Shown here in pieces: positions 15,950-25,127 of a stretch of DNA of 64,000 bases. How positions within the stretch are numbered: the first letter of the stretch is position 1; every line of letters starts with the position of its first letter. Under the pieces are notes generated by a model. The model had not been told where the DNA came from, searched no databases, and saw nothing but the letters and a program-made list of their open reading frames with translations. The DNA is from Pseudomonas wenzhouensis. GTDB lineage: Bacteria > Pseudomonadota > Gammaproteobacteria > Pseudomonadales > Pseudomonadaceae. Where the stretch lies: the NCBI RefSeq assembly GCF_021029445.1, contig NZ_CP072610.1, positions 3,162,001-3,226,000 on the forward strand, in the 5' to 3' direction. A program made the position numbers and the translations under genes.

Positions 15950-18463
15950 ATGCGCGCGCTGGCCTGCCTGACTCTTGCCGCCTCTCTGACCAGCCTCGCC
16001 GGCTGCCAGTCCCTGCTCAACAGCCGTTATGCCGACAGCGTGCCGCCCACGCGTGGCGTCGAGCGCATCCAGGGCGTGGCCGAAAGTGCGTCGGTGCGGC
16101 GTAACGCCCTCGGCATGCCGCTGATCGAGTCGAGCACCTTCCACGACGCCCTCTTTACCCTCGGTTATGTGCATGCCGGTGACCGCCTCAGCCAGATGGT
16201 CGGCATGCGCCTGCTGGCCCAGGGCCGCCTGGCCGAGATGGCCGGCCCTGGCGTGCTGGAAATGGACCGTTTCATGCGCGCGGTCAACCTGAAAAAAAGC
16301 GCGGAAATCCTCTACGCCGATGCCTCACCGCGCCTGAAGCGCTTCTTCGAGGTTTATTCGCGTGGCGTCAACGCCTATATGTTCCGCTATCGCAACCGCC
16401 TGCCGATGGATCTGGCCGAGTCCGGTTACCGCCCCGAGTACTGGAAGCCCGAGGACTCGGTACTGCTGTTCTGCCTGCTGAACTTCGGCCTGGCGGTAAA
16501 CCTGCAGGAAGAGATCGCCGCGCTGACCATGACCCAGCAGGTGGGCGCCGACAAACTGCCCTGGCTGCTGCCGATCTACCCGGACGAGCCGCTGCCTTTT
16601 GCTGAAGCAGAAAAACTCGCCGGCCTCGACCTCAAGGGCCAACTGCCGGGCCTGCAGGCGATCTCCCGCACTGCAGCGCAGATCGCCGAGCAGCACATGC
16701 TCGGCGTTGCCGCCTCGAACAACTGGGCCATCGCCCCGCAGCGCAGCCGCGGCGGCAAGAGCCTGCTGGCCAACGACACGCACCTGCCGCTGAGCATGCC
16801 TTCGCTATGGAATTTCGTGCAGATCCGCTCGCCCAAGTACCAGGCTGCGGGTATCTCGCTGGCCGGTGTGCCGGCCATTGTGGCCGGCTATAACGGCAAG
16901 CTGGCCTGGGGCATGACCATGGTCATGGGCGACAATCAGGACATCTACCTGGAGCGCATCAAACGCGAGGGCAGCCGCCTGATGTACCAAGCCGACGGCA
17001 AGTGGCTGCCGGTCAGCGAGCGCCAGGAGACGTTCTTCATCCGTGGCCAGCGCCCGATCCGCGAAACGCTTTACGAGACCCGCAACGGCCCGCTGCTCAA
17101 TTCGGTACTGGGCGAACGCAAGCATATGCTGCAGCCCCTGGCGCTGCAGAGCGGCTACGGCCTGGCACTGAAAACCACCCAGTTCGAGCGCGACCAGAGC
17201 CTTGATGCCTTCTTCGACCTGTCCCGCGCGCAGTCGGTGGATCAGGCCTTCGAGGTCACGCGGGAAATCCGCGCCATGCCGCTCAATATCGTCTTCGCCG
17301 ACGCCCAGCATATCGGCTGGCAGGTCACCGGGCGCTACCCGAACCGCCGCGAAGGGCGCGGCCTGTTGCCCTCCCCCGGCTGGGACGAGCGCTACGCCTG
17401 GGACGGCTTCGCCGACCCGATGCTGCACCCTTATGACCAGGATCCGCCGCAAGGCTGGCTGGGCACCGCCAACGAACGCAGCGTGCCGCCCGGTTATGGC
17501 ATGCAGCTGTCCAGTTCCTGGTACTACCCGGAGCGCGCTGAGCGCATCGCCGAACTGGCCGGTAACGGCCGGCACGATGGTCGCAGCATGATCGCCATGC
17601 AGTACGACCAGACCTCGCCCTTCGTCGCCAAGCTGCAGGCCATGTTCAACGACCCGGTAATGCACGATTCGCTGCGCCAGGCCATCGCCGCCCTGCCGGC
17701 CGGCCAGCGCGCACGTGCCGACGAAGCGCTGAAACGCCTGCTCGCGTTCGATGGCAAGCTCGCCGCCGGTTCGGCCGATGCCGCCCTCTACGGCGCCTTT
17801 CTGCAGGAAAGCGCGCGGCAGATCTTCCTCGATGAACTGGGCCCGGAAAGCAGCCCGGCCTGGCAGGCACTGGTGCAAACCGCCAACACCTCTTACTCGG
17901 CGCAGGCCGACCACCTGCTTGGGCGCGCCGACAGCCCATTCTGGAACGACATCCGCACGCCAGAGCAGGAACACAAGCCGACCATCCTGGCGCGCAGCCT
18001 GGCCACCAGCATCGAATTGCTGGAGAGCCGTCTGAGTGCGGAGCGGCGTAACTGGCAATGGGGCAAGCTGCACACCTATGAGTGGGTCACCGACACCACG
18101 CGCCTGGCGCCTTACATGAGCGCCAGCCAGCGCAGCAGCATCAACGCCCTGAAAGGCTATCTGGATCGCGGCCCCTACCCGGCAGGCGGCGATCACAGCA
18201 CGCTGAACGTTTCCGCCTACGCCTGGGGCCAGGATTTCAACACTTTCCTGATCCCGGCCATGCGTTTCGTGGTGGATTTCGCCGCCGACGAACCGCTGGT
18301 TGGCGTCAACAGCTCGGGCCAATCCGGCAACCCGGCCAGCCCACACTACGCCGATGGCATCGAAGCATGGCTCAAAGGCGGGTACATGAGCTTCCCGTTC
18401 AAAGCGGAGAATCTGGACAAGGTCTACGGCAACCAGCGCCTGCTGCTGATGCCAGCCAAATGA
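15950..18463 (+). CDS. quiP: Penicillin-acylase-family N-terminal nucleophile hydrolase (QuiP-like)
   Basis: An 837-residue precursor of the penicillin G acylase / acyl-homoserine-lactone acylase family. Residues 1-19 form a signal peptide ending LAGC, a possible lipobox. The catalytic Ser256 sits in [10 protein letters not shown], where self-cleavage would create the beta chain starting with Ser. The size fits PAO1 QuiP (PA1032) better than PvdQ, and the neighbouring genes also match remembered PA1032-PA1059 content. QuiP degrades long-chain acyl-homoserine lactones in PAO1. Substrate here is inferred. ATG 15950 follows AAGGAAA. A strong terminator follows the stop. Confidence 0.85.
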   Translation: MRALACLTLAASLTSLAGCQSLLNSRYADSVPPTRGVERIQGVAESASVRRNALGMPLIESSTFHDALFTLGYVHAGDRLSQMVGMRLLAQGRLAEMAGPGVLEMDRFMRAVNLKKSAEILYADASPRLKRFFEVYSRGVNAYMFRYRNRLPMDLAESGYRPEYWKPEDSVLLFCLLNFGLAVNLQEEIAALTMTQQVGADKLPWLLPIYPDEPLPFAEAEKLAGLDLKGQLPGLQAISRTAAQIAEQHMLGVAASNNWAIAPQRSRGGKSLLANDTHLPLSMPSLWNFVQIRSPKYQAAGISLAGVPAIVAGYNGKLAWGMTMVMGDNQDIYLERIKREGSRLMYQADGKWLPVSERQETFFIRGQRPIRETLYETRNGPLLNSVLGERKHMLQPLALQSGYGLALKTTQFERDQSLDAFFDLSRAQSVDQAFEVTREIRAMPLNIVFADAQHIGWQVTGRYPNRREGRGLLPSPGWDERYAWDGFADPMLHPYDQDPPQGWLGTANERSVPPGYGMQLSSSWYYPERAERIAELAGNGRHDGRSMIAMQYDQTSPFVAKLQAMFNDPVMHDSLRQAIAALPAGQRARADEALKRLLAFDGKLAAGSADAALYGAFLQESARQIFLDELGPESSPAWQALVQTANTSYSAQADHLLGRADSPFWNDIRTPEQEHKPTILARSLATSIELLESRLSAERRNWQWGKLHTYEWVTDTTRLAPYMSASQRSSINALKGYLDRGPYPAGGDHSTLNVSAYAWGQDFNTFLIPAMRFVVDFAADEPLVGVNSSGQSGNPASPHYADGIEAWLKGGYMSFPFKAENLDKVYGNQRLLLMPAK

Positions 18464-18543
18464 TGACCGTTCGTCGGGCGGCGCTGAACCTTTTCCTCAG
18501 CGCCGCACTCTGAATAATCGACTTACTCCATAGATCATCGTTT

Positions 18544-18570
18544 AAGGCGCCCCTGGCGCCTTTTCTTTTG
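18544..18570 (+). terminator. Rho-independent terminator after quiP
   Basis: AAGGCGCC (18544-18551) pairs with GGCGCCTT (18555-18562) around a 3-base loop, followed by TTCTTTT. A second GGCGCC-TCT-GGCGCC stretch with seven Ts lies at about 18642-18668 and may be a back-up terminator. Confidence 0.8.
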
Positions 18571-18690
18571 CCTGCAGAAAAACCGCTGAACTTTCCGGCA
18601 AAAGCAGGTTCAGAACCTATGCATCGATTGCAATGCTCCCCTGGCGCCTCTGGCGCCTATTTTTTTGCCTGCCATTCAGGGAGCGCCTAC

Positions 18691-18751
18691 TAGGGTCTGT
18701 TGCCGTTTCGACGCGAGCCGCGTTGCTGCGCCGAAACGGCAACAGACCCTA
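18691..18751. repeat. 20-bp perfect inverted repeat, possible MITE-like element
   Basis: Bases 18691-18710 and 18732-18751 are exact inverted repeats beginning TAGGGTCTGTTGCCGTTT, separated by 21 bases. The right arm overlaps the last codon of nrtR and supplies its TAG stop. There is no T run on either side, so it is not a standard terminator. The TA-edged ends suggest a small mobile or REP-like element (inference). Confidence 0.7.
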
Positions 18752-19441
18752 AGCCAGCAGGCTGCGGTCGAAGATAAAGGCCTCACCCGCGTGCGGGCTG
18801 TGCGCCAATAGATTCTGCGGCCGCCCCATCTTCGGATAATTCTTCTCGCCGGTATCACTGATCCAGCCCTGCGCCTTCATCCGCTCCAGCCTGCCGCGCA
18901 ACGTGGTGTGCTGCACCGGCTCACCCAGGCACGCCTGGAACGCCATCAGCGCTTCGGTCACGGTAAAGCGCGCTGCCAGCAGGTAAAGCGGCAGCGAGCT
19001 GTACACCGACTTGCCACGCAGACGCTCGGCGGCCAGACGTACCAGTTGCGTATGGTCGAATGGCAAGGCCTGCTGCCCTGCGGTTATGGCTGACAGATCG
19101 ACGAAGCACAAACCCTCATCCTGCGGCTCGGCATCCGGCGTCAGCAGCGCCAGATAGCAGGTGCTCAGTGACCAGCCGCGTGGATCGCGCACACCATTGC
19201 CAACGGTCGCCACCTGCTCCAGATACTGCGGCTGCAGGCGCGCCTTATCCGCCAGCGCACGGGCGGCAGCGGCATCCAGGCTGGCATCGGCACAGCGACC
19301 ATTGACCAGCACACCCGGTAGCGCCCATTGCCCCGCATAGGGTTCGCGCTGGCGACGCAGCAGCAGCACCTGCAGCGCGCCCCCCTCGCTCAGGCGCAGG
19401 GCGACGATATCCACCCCGGCCAGCACCTCCACTGCACTCAT
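18749..19441 (-). CDS. nrtR: NrtR-type NAD-metabolism repressor (NUDIX fold)
   Basis: A 230-residue protein. Residues 1-140 are a NUDIX-like domain (VLLLRRQREPYAGQWALPGVLVNG). The catalytic Nudix box has lost its Glu residues (AAAARALADKARL), as in NrtR regulators that sense ADP-ribose. Residues 150-230 form a winged helix (VTEALMAFQACLGEPVQHTTLRGRLERMKAQGWI). It is divergent from pncA-pncB-nadE. The shared region holds a 29-bp palindrome and a half site close to its own start. It is expected to repress NAD salvage until ADP-ribose builds up. Confidence 0.9.
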   Translation of the reverse strand: MSAVEVLAGVDIVALRLSEGGALQVLLLRRQREPYAGQWALPGVLVNGRCADASLDAAAARALADKARLQPQYLEQVATVGNGVRDPRGWSLSTCYLALLTPDAEPQDEGLCFVDLSAITAGQQALPFDHTQLVRLAAERLRGKSVYSSLPLYLLAARFTVTEALMAFQACLGEPVQHTTLRGRLERMKAQGWISDTGEKNYPKMGRPQNLLAHSPHAGEAFIFDRSLLA

Positions 19442-19461
19442 CCTTCCCCCGCGTCTTCATG

Positions 19462-19474
19462 TACTTATTTCATC
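19462..19474. promoter_or_regulatory. NrtR half site near the nrtR start
   Basis: TACTTATTTCATC differs at one base from TACATATTTCATC, the arm of the main operator at 19526-19538. It lies 20 bases upstream of the nrtR start codon, which would permit autoregulation. This is a single arm with no clear inverted partner. Confidence 0.5.
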
Positions 19475-19524
19475 TTGACCAATAATTCGCCTTCTTTCAC
19501 GCATGAATTGGCAAAAACGCTTGA

Positions 19525-19553
19525 CTACATATTTCATCAGATGAAATATGTAG
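19525..19553. promoter_or_regulatory. NrtR operator overlapping the pncA promoter
   Basis: CTACATATTTCATC (19525-19538), a single A, then its exact reverse complement (19540-19553) form a perfect 29-bp palindrome. A -35-like TTGACT at 19521-19526 overlaps its left edge and an AT-rich -10 region falls inside the right arm. Bound regulator would therefore block RNA polymerase. It lies 28 bases before pncA. Confidence 0.85.
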
Positions 19554-19581
19554 CCATACAAACGCAGTAAGGAGGCGCACC

Positions 19582-20226
19582 ATGAAGATCGCCAGCTTCG
19601 ACGTCGACGCCCAGAAAGGCTTTACTCCGCTGTGCCCCAACGAGTTGCCGGTGCCCGAAGGCGATGCCATCGTCCCGGCGCTGAACCAACTGGCTGCACG
19701 CGCCGAGCTACGCATCGGCAGCAAGGATGCCCATAGCCCGCAGGCGGCCTGGGTCGTCGACACGCACGATGAAATGCTGCGCCCACTGCCGCTGGCCAAC
19801 GCCGATCTGACCTGGGTCAGCCACTGCGTCCCCGGCACGCCAGGCTTTGAATTGCTCGATGGCCTGCCGGCACCGCTGGATTACGACTACTTCGTGTGGA
19901 AAGGCGTTGAGCCGGATCTGCACCCCTATGGCGCCTGCTATCACGACCTGGCCGAGAAGCGCAGCACGGGCGTGATCGAATTTCTCCGGCACAATGGTAT
20001 CGACCTTGTATTGGTCGGAGGTCTGGCCCTGGATTACTGCGTCAAGACCACTGCCCTGCAGTTGCGCCGCGCCGGTTTCGAGGTGATCGTCCATCTGCCA
20101 GCCTGCCGCGCGATTGCCAGTGAAACGGCTGCAACCGCCTGCAGCGCCATGCGCGAACAGGGCATTCTGCTGACCGCCAGCCTGGATGAGCTGGACAGCG
20201 CCCTCACCAAGGAGTCTCAGCCATGA
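19582..20226 (+). CDS. pncA: Nicotinamidase
   Basis: A 214-residue isochorismatase-fold hydrolase that converts nicotinamide to nicotinate in the NAD salvage pathway. The catalytic triad is visible as D9 (FDVDAQKGF), K107 (FVWKGVEPD) and C153 (LDYCVKTTA). Metal-binding residues are in [17 protein letters not shown] precedes the ATG. It overlaps pncB by ATGA. Expression should be controlled by the NrtR operator upstream. Confidence 0.95.
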   Translation: MKIASFDVDAQKGFTPLCPNELPVPEGDAIVPALNQLAARAELRIGSKDAHSPQAAWVVDTHDEMLRPLPLANADLTWVSHCVPGTPGFELLDGLPAPLDYDYFVWKGVEPDLHPYGACYHDLAEKRSTGVIEFLRHNGIDLVLVGGLALDYCVKTTALQLRRAGFEVIVHLPACRAIASETAATACSAMREQGILLTASLDELDSALTKESQP

Positions 20227-21422
20227 GCGAGAGCATTTTCGCCGAGCGCATCGTGCAGAACCTGCTGGATACCGACCTGTACAAGCTGACCATGATGCAG
20301 GCCGTGCTGCACAACTACCCCAATGCCGAAGTGGAATGGGAGTTTCGCTGCCGCAGCCGCGAGGACCTGACGCCCTATCTGGCAGAAATCCGCTACCAGA
20401 TCGAGCGCTTGAGCGAGCTGAGCCTGAGCGTGGATCAACTGGCCTTTCTCGAACGCATCCCTTTTATCAAGCCGGACTTCATCCGCTTTCTCAGCCTGTT
20501 CCGCTTCAACCTGCGCTACGTGCACAGCAGTATCGAAGACGGCCAGTTGAGCATTCGCCTGCGCGGCCCCTGGCTGCATGTGATTCTGTTCGAGGTGCCG
20601 CTGCTGGCCATTGTCAGCGAGGTGCGCAACCGCTATCGCTACCGCGAAGTGCTGCTGGAGCAGGCCGCCGAACGCCTGTACGAGAAGCTCGACTGGCTCA
20701 AGGCCGAAGCCTCGCCAAGCGAACTGACCGGCTTCCAGCTTGCCGATTTCGGCACACGCCGGCGCTTCTCCTACCGCGTGCAGGAGCAGGCGGTGCATAT
20801 CCTCAAGCGCGATTTCCCCGGACGTTTCGTCGGCACCAGTAACGTGCACCTGGCGCGCGAGTTCGACCTCAAGCCCATCGGCACCATGGCCCACGAATGG
20901 CTGATGGCGCACCAGCAGCTCGGTCCACGGTTGATCGACAGCCAGATCGCCGCGCTCGACTGCTGGGTACGCGAGTACCGTGGCCTGCTCGGCATCGCCC
21001 TGACCGACTGCATCACCATGGATGCCTTCCTGGCCGACTTCGACCTGTACTTCGCCAAGCTCTTCGACGGCCTGCGCCATGACTCCGGCGACCCGCTGGA
21101 GTGGGCGGAAAAGGCCATCGCCCACTACGAAAAGCTCGGCATCGACCCCATGAGCAAGACCCTGGTGTTTTCCGACGGGCTCGACCTGCCCAAGTCGCTA
21201 CGGCTCTACCGTGCACTTTGCGGGCGAATCCACGTAAGCTTCGGGGTCGGCACCAACCTGACCTGCGACATCCCCGGCGTCGAACCGATGAACATCGTGC
21301 TCAAGATGATCGCCTGCAACGGTCAACCGGTCGCCAAGATTTCCGATACACCCGGCAAGACCCAGTGCCGCGACGAAAACTTCGTCCATTACCTGAAACA
21401 CGTCTTTCGCGTGCCCCAGTGA
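20223..21422 (+). CDS. pncB: Nicotinate phosphoribosyltransferase
   Basis: A 399-residue enzyme that makes nicotinate mononucleotide from nicotinate and PRPP. The N terminus [20 protein letters not shown] and the segments [43 protein letters not shown] and [12 protein letters not shown] are family hallmarks, including the autophosphorylated His region. It is the second gene of the pncA-pncB-nadE operon. Confidence 0.96.
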   Translation: MSESIFAERIVQNLLDTDLYKLTMMQAVLHNYPNAEVEWEFRCRSREDLTPYLAEIRYQIERLSELSLSVDQLAFLERIPFIKPDFIRFLSLFRFNLRYVHSSIEDGQLSIRLRGPWLHVILFEVPLLAIVSEVRNRYRYREVLLEQAAERLYEKLDWLKAEASPSELTGFQLADFGTRRRFSYRVQEQAVHILKRDFPGRFVGTSNVHLAREFDLKPIGTMAHEWLMAHQQLGPRLIDSQIAALDCWVREYRGLLGIALTDCITMDAFLADFDLYFAKLFDGLRHDSGDPLEWAEKAIAHYEKLGIDPMSKTLVFSDGLDLPKSLRLYRALCGRIHVSFGVGTNLTCDIPGVEPMNIVLKMIACNGQPVAKISDTPGKTQCRDENFVHYLKHVFRVPQ

Positions 21423-21432
21423 GGAGCCAGAC

Positions 21433-22260
21433 ATGAGCAACCGCCAAGCCGAAATCGCCGCCGCCCTCGATGTGGTGCCGCCATTCGCCGACGACGCCGC
21501 GCTGATCGCCGAAATCGAACGGCGCAAGACCTTTATCAAGAACACCCTGAAGAATTCCGGCCTCAAGGTGCTGGTGCTCGGTATCAGCGGTGGCGTCGAC
21601 TCGACCACGGCCGGGCGTCTGGCTCAGCTTGCGGTCGAGGAGTTACGCGCCGAGAGTGGCGATAACGCCTATCGCTTCATCGCCGTGCGTCTGCCGCACA
21701 ACACCCAGCATGACGAGCATGACGCACAGGATTCACTGCAATTCATCCGTGCCGACGAGAACACTACAGTCAACATTGCCGACAGCGTCAACGGCCTGGC
21801 CCTGCAGGTCAGCCACCTGGAGCAACTAAGCCATGCCCGACGCGACTTCGTACTGGGCAACGTCAAGGCCCGCATTCGCATGGTCGCCCAGTTCGCCATC
21901 GCCAACGCCAACAACGGCCTGGTGATCGGCACCGATCATGCCGCCGAGGCAGTGATGGGCTTCTTCACCAAATTCGGTGATGGCGCCTGCGACCTGGCCC
22001 CGTTGTCTGGCCTGGTGAAGAAACAGGTACGCGCCATCGCCGCACACCTGGGCGCACCGCAGCATCTGGTGATGAAAACGCCGACTGCCGATCTGGAAGA
22101 ACTGCGCCCGGGCAAACCGGACGAGGAAGCCCATGGCGTGACCTATGCCGAGATCGACGCCTTCCTGCATGGCGAGACCGTCAGCGACCAGGCCTATGCC
22201 ACCATCGTGCGCACCTACGACGCCACCCGCCACAAGCGCGAGCTGCCGCTGGTGCCTTGA
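21433..22260 (+). CDS. nadE: NH3-dependent NAD+ synthetase
   Basis: A 275-residue N-type ATP pyrophosphatase that amidates nicotinate adenine dinucleotide to NAD+. The PP-loop SGGVDS is at residues 52-57. The sections [16 protein letters not shown] and [26 protein letters not shown] are typical of the ammonia-dependent form. No glutaminase domain is present. It closes the salvage operon, 10 bases after pncB, and ends at a strong bidirectional hairpin. Confidence 0.96.
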   Translation: MSNRQAEIAAALDVVPPFADDAALIAEIERRKTFIKNTLKNSGLKVLVLGISGGVDSTTAGRLAQLAVEELRAESGDNAYRFIAVRLPHNTQHDEHDAQDSLQFIRADENTTVNIADSVNGLALQVSHLEQLSHARRDFVLGNVKARIRMVAQFAIANANNGLVIGTDHAAEAVMGFFTKFGDGACDLAPLSGLVKKQVRAIAAHLGAPQHLVMKTPTADLEELRPGKPDEEAHGVTYAEIDAFLHGETVSDQAYATIVRTYDATRHKRELPLVP

Positions 22261-22276
22261 TCGCAGAGGGCAGAAA

Positions 22277-22307
22277 CGAAGAAGCCGGGCAATGCCCGGC
22301 TTCTTCG
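22277..22307. terminator. Bidirectional terminator between nadE and dcd
   Basis: A perfect 14-bp stem (22277-22290 with 22294-22307) around the loop AAT, with GAAGAA/TTCTTC at its base. It separates the convergent nadE and dcd and can serve both strands. Confidence 0.85.
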
Positions 22308-22322
22308 CATCAGGAGGTTCGA

Positions 22323-22889
22323 TCAGGCCTTGGGCAGGGTTACACCGGTCTGCCCCTGGTACTTGCCACCGCGATCGCGATACGACACCTCACAGGCCTC
22401 GTCGGACTGCAGGAACAGCATCTGCGCCACACCTTCATGGGCGTAGATCTTCGCCGGCAGGTTGGTGGTGTTGGAGAACTCCAGGGTCACATGGCCTTCC
22501 CACTCCGGCTCCAGCGGCGTGACGTTGACGATGATGCCGCAACGCGCGTAAGTGCTCTTGCCCAGGCAGATGGTCAGTACGTCACGCGGAATGCGGAAAT
22601 ACTCGACGGTGCGCGCCAGGGCGAAGGAGTTCGGCGGGATGATGCAGACGTCGCTCTTGATGTCGACGAAGCTTTTCTCGTCGAAATTCTTCGGGTCGAC
22701 GATGGCCGAGTGGATATTGGTGAACACCTTGAATTCGTCGGCGCAACGCACGTCGTAGCCGTAGCTGGAAACGCCGTAGGAGATCACCCGACTGGCGTCC
22801 GCACCACGCACCTGGCGCTCCACGAACGGCTCGATCATCCCGTGTTCCTGGGCCATGCGGCGAATCCACTTATCCGATTTGATGCTCAT
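22323..22889 (-). CDS. dcd: dCTP deaminase
   Basis: A 188-residue trimeric enzyme that converts dCTP to dUTP for thymidylate synthesis. Motifs are [41 protein letters not shown] and [16 protein letters not shown] (catalytic Glu). The start is ATG 22889 ([13 protein letters not shown]). The longer frame reaching 23108 crosses the promoter region. Confidence 0.96.
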   Translation of the reverse strand: MSIKSDKWIRRMAQEHGMIEPFVERQVRGADASRVISYGVSSYGYDVRCADEFKVFTNIHSAIVDPKNFDEKSFVDIKSDVCIIPPNSFALARTVEYFRIPRDVLTICLGKSTYARCGIIVNVTPLEPEWEGHVTLEFSNTTNLPAKIYAHEGVAQMLFLQSDEACEVSYRDRGGKYQGQTGVTLPKA

Positions 22890-23190
22890 GGCGAGGTGTC
22901 CTGAGTGGGCTGTTACAAGAAAAAGTGAGCGCATCTTACCGATGCTGAAGCCCTGCTTCAAAGATTGCCGACGCACCCTCAACGCATTATTTGCAAAAAA
23001 GCTGCATCGAGCATTCGCACTTGGCGATAAAAACACGTATGGTGTCCCCACTGTGCTGCATGTGTCACCGCGAATCGCTACTTGATGCCTAGATCTCGAT
23101 CCAAACATCGTCCGACTCCTAGTACTCGTTGCACTCAGTCCCGGCCTGGGCTTTTCCAGGGCTGTAATTACTTTTGTTAGGAGACATCAC
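22890..23190. other. Intergenic region: dcd promoter and cold-shock mRNA leader
   Basis: 301 bases without a gene. It must hold the divergent promoters of dcd and the cold-shock gene. A stretch ending about 23165 (CCTGG-GCTTTT-CCAGG) can form a small hairpin. The bases from about 23045 to 23190 look like a long 5' leader, as is usual for cspA-type genes. I could not fix the -10/-35 elements with confidence. Confidence 0.4.
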
Positions 23191-23400
23191 ATGTCCAATC
23201 GTCAGACTGGCACCGTTAAGTGGTTCAACGATGAGAAAGGCTACGGCTTCATCACCCCGCAATCCGGTGACGACCTCTTCGTACACTTCAAAGCCATCCA
23301 GAGCGATGGTTTCAAGAGCCTGAAAGAAGGCCAGCAAGTTTCCTTCGTGGCCACCCGTGGTCAGAAAGGCATGCAGGCTGAGGAAGTTCAGGTTATCTAA
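23191..23400 (+). CDS. CspA-family cold-shock protein
   Basis: A 69-residue single cold-shock domain that binds single-stranded RNA and DNA. RNP1 is KGYGFITP and RNP2 is DLFVHF, as in [28 protein letters not shown] gives a strong ribosome site. Its terminator was split by an IS1182-type element 31 bases after the stop. Confidence 0.95.
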   Translation: MSNRQTGTVKWFNDEKGYGFITPQSGDDLFVHFKAIQSDGFKSLKEGQQVSFVATRGQKGMQAEEVQVI

Positions 23401-23477
23401 CCTGCACTACCCTGCTTGAAAAGAGCCCCGCCTAGTCAGACTGTGTGAAAACCTAGCAGTCTGAGTGCAAGGTGAAG

Positions 23478-23509
23478 ACAATGCCTCTATCGGTCGATAG
23501 GGGCATTGT
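23478..23509 (+). promoter_or_regulatory. Hairpin covering the transposase ribosome site
   Basis: ACAATGCC-T-CTATCG (23478-23492) pairs with CGATAG-G-GGCATTGT (23495-23509), a 15-bp stem with one G-U pair. The only Shine-Dalgarno-like sequence, AGGGG at 23499-23503, lies in the right arm, 11 bases before ATG 23515. The hairpin would hide it in any long transcript that reads in from outside. Confidence 0.6.
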
Positions 23510-23514
23510 TGTTT

Positions 23515-24936
23515 ATGGGCTACATCAAGGGCGAAGGTCGTCAGCAAAGCAGCCTGTTTCCTCCCACATTGGAGGAGCTGGTACCGGAGGATCATCTGGT
23601 ACGGGTGATCGAGGCCTATGTCGCTCGTCTGGATCTGCAGGCTCTGGGTTTCAGCAAGGCCGAGCCGCTCAAGACCGGACGTCCTGGCTATGATCCGGCG
23701 GATCTACTCAAGCTTTATCTATACGGTTACTTCCAGCGCATCCGCTCCTCCCGGCGCCTGGAAGCCGAGTGCCAGCGCAATGTCGAGGTGATGTGGCTGC
23801 TGGGCCGATTGGCTCCGGATTTCAAGACCATTGCCGATTTTCGCAAGGACAACAGTGCTGCTTTTCAAGCGACCTGCCGCACCTTCGTCCAGTTCTGTCG
23901 CCAGGTGGGACTGATCAGTGGGCAACTCGTGGCCATCGATGGCAGTAAGTTTCAGGCGGTTGCGTCGCAACGCAAGCATCTGAGCCTGACGAAGCTCAAG
24001 CGCCAACAAGCCAAACTGGAGGCGCAGATAAGCCGTTATCTGGCAGAACTGGACGAGGCTGACCGCAGTGAGGCGACTGAAGGGGTTGATCGCAGTGCGG
24101 TCAAGGCTGCGCTGCAGCACCTGAAGAGTCGACATGCCGATAACCTGACAGCCCAGGCGTTGATGGAGGTACAGGGGCTGGATCAGTTCGTCATGGGTGA
24201 GGATGAGGCCCGCATGATGCGTACCCACCAGGGGGCTCGCGTGGCTTATAACGTGCAAAGCGCGGTAGATGGCGAGCATGGGCTGATCCTGCATCATGCC
24301 GTCACTCAGGACGGTTGCGATAACCAGCAACTGGAACCGATGGCCAAGGCCGCCCAGGCGATCCTAGAACAGGAAGAGCTGACGGTTACAGCCGATGCCG
24401 GCTACTCCAATGGTGAGCAGTTTCAAGCCTGTGATGATGCTGGGATTACGGCTTATGTGCCGGAGAATCGAGGCATCAATAACAAGGGCGACGACACGCC
24501 GCTATTCGATCGCAGCGCCTTCACCTACGACGCAAAAAACGACCAGTACCAATGCCCTGCGAGCCAGTGGCTAACACTCAAACAGGTCAGTGGCCTACAA
24601 CGTATCTATGCCAGGCAAGGTGACTGCGAGGGCTGTCCATTGAAATCACGCTGCACCAAGGCCAAGCGCCGATACGTGACTCGGCATGTCCATGAAGCCG
24701 CATTCGAGCGCATGCATCAGCGGATGCAGGCGCATCCAGAGATGATGGTCAGGCGCCGATCCATCGTCGAACATCCCTTCGGCAATCTGAAGCAGTGGAT
24801 TTTGGGTAATGGTCGCTTCCTGCTCCGACAACTGCGGGGAGCGCGGACGGAAATGGCCCTGGCGGTCAACGCCTACAACCTGAAACGAGCCATCAATGTG
24901 CTGGGTGCCCGTCGGTTGATCGAACTGTTGGGATAA
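23515..24936 (+). CDS. IS1182-family DDE transposase
   Basis: A 473-residue transposase. An N-terminal DUF772-type helical domain (GRPGYDPADLLKLYLYGYFQRIRSSRRLEAE) is followed by a DDE nuclease core. The first acidic position is in LVAIDGSKFQA, the second in VTADAGYSNGEQF, and the Glu is in RRRSIVEHPFGNLKQWI. A Cys-rich insert (CEGCPLKSRC) precedes the Glu. The frame is intact. The start is ATG 23515; an upstream TTG at 23506 is inside the leader hairpin. Confidence 0.93.
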   Translation: MGYIKGEGRQQSSLFPPTLEELVPEDHLVRVIEAYVARLDLQALGFSKAEPLKTGRPGYDPADLLKLYLYGYFQRIRSSRRLEAECQRNVEVMWLLGRLAPDFKTIADFRKDNSAAFQATCRTFVQFCRQVGLISGQLVAIDGSKFQAVASQRKHLSLTKLKRQQAKLEAQISRYLAELDEADRSEATEGVDRSAVKAALQHLKSRHADNLTAQALMEVQGLDQFVMGEDEARMMRTHQGARVAYNVQSAVDGEHGLILHHAVTQDGCDNQQLEPMAKAAQAILEQEELTVTADAGYSNGEQFQACDDAGITAYVPENRGINNKGDDTPLFDRSAFTYDAKNDQYQCPASQWLTLKQVSGLQRIYARQGDCEGCPLKSRCTKAKRRYVTRHVHEAAFERMHQRMQAHPEMMVRRRSIVEHPFGNLKQWILGNGRFLLRQLRGARTEMALAVNAYNLKRAINVLGARRLIELLG

Positions 24937-25076
24937 ATCCCGTCTTCCATTTCCAAACATCAAAAACGCCAACGCCCCGAACCAGTCGGGGCGTTGGATT
25001 TGCCTACGGTCAGGGCGTTTTCACACAGCCTGCTAGTGCGGGGCTTTTTTGTGGGCGTCTGGATGGTGCCTGTCTC

Positions 25077-25100
25077 CCCTCTCCCATTCATGGGAGAGGG
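25077..25100 (-). terminator. Hairpin after apbC
   Basis: CCCTCTCCCA (25077-25086) and TGGGAGAGGG (25091-25100) are exact inverted repeats around TTCA. The same type of CCCTCTCCC/GGGAGAGGG repeat occurs twice between rnfC and rnfD. It may act as the apbC terminator, but no T run follows, so it is equally a dispersed repeat. Confidence 0.45.
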
Positions 25101-25127
25101 TCATCAGATGCCGCTGCGCGGCGACTT

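Larger units (their letters stand above)
23437..25032 (+). mobile_element. IS1182-family insertion sequence
   Basis: A complete 1596-bp element. Terminal inverted repeats are CAGACTGTGTGAAAAC (23437-23452) and, reversed, CAGGCTGTGTGAAAAC (25017-25032), with 15 of 16 bases alike. Flanking CTAGT occurs at 23432-23436 and 25033-25037, so the target duplication is 5 bp, or 4 bp CTAG if the T belongs to the element. A subterminal stem TCAGACTG/CAGTCTGA (23436-23443 with 23457-23464) is present at the left end. A second long stem (24969-24997) follows the transposase gene. Intact ends, duplication and open frame suggest a recent, possibly active insertion. Confidence 0.9.
23424..25050 (+). terminator. 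Cold-shock gene terminator split by an IS
   Basis: The left stem AGCCCCGC is at 23424-23431. The right stem GCGGGGCT plus its T run is at 25038-25050. Removing bases 23437-25032 and one copy of CTAGT restores AGCCCCGC-CTAGT-GCGGGGCTTTTTT, a standard terminator with a 5-base loop. The element sits precisely in that loop. Confidence 0.85.

Noticed and set aside
16805..18346. Antisense open frame of 513 codons over quiP
   Set aside because: Same reason: quiP is well supported and the reverse frame lacks a ribosome site or domain.
15950..18463. Identification as PvdQ instead of QuiP
   Set aside because: The length of 837 residues and neighbouring genes fit QuiP. PvdQ is shorter and sits in pyoverdine loci.
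23437..25032. Disruption of a protein-coding gene by the IS
   Set aside because: Joining both flanks across one CTAGT yields a terminator, not a reading frame, so no gene is broken.
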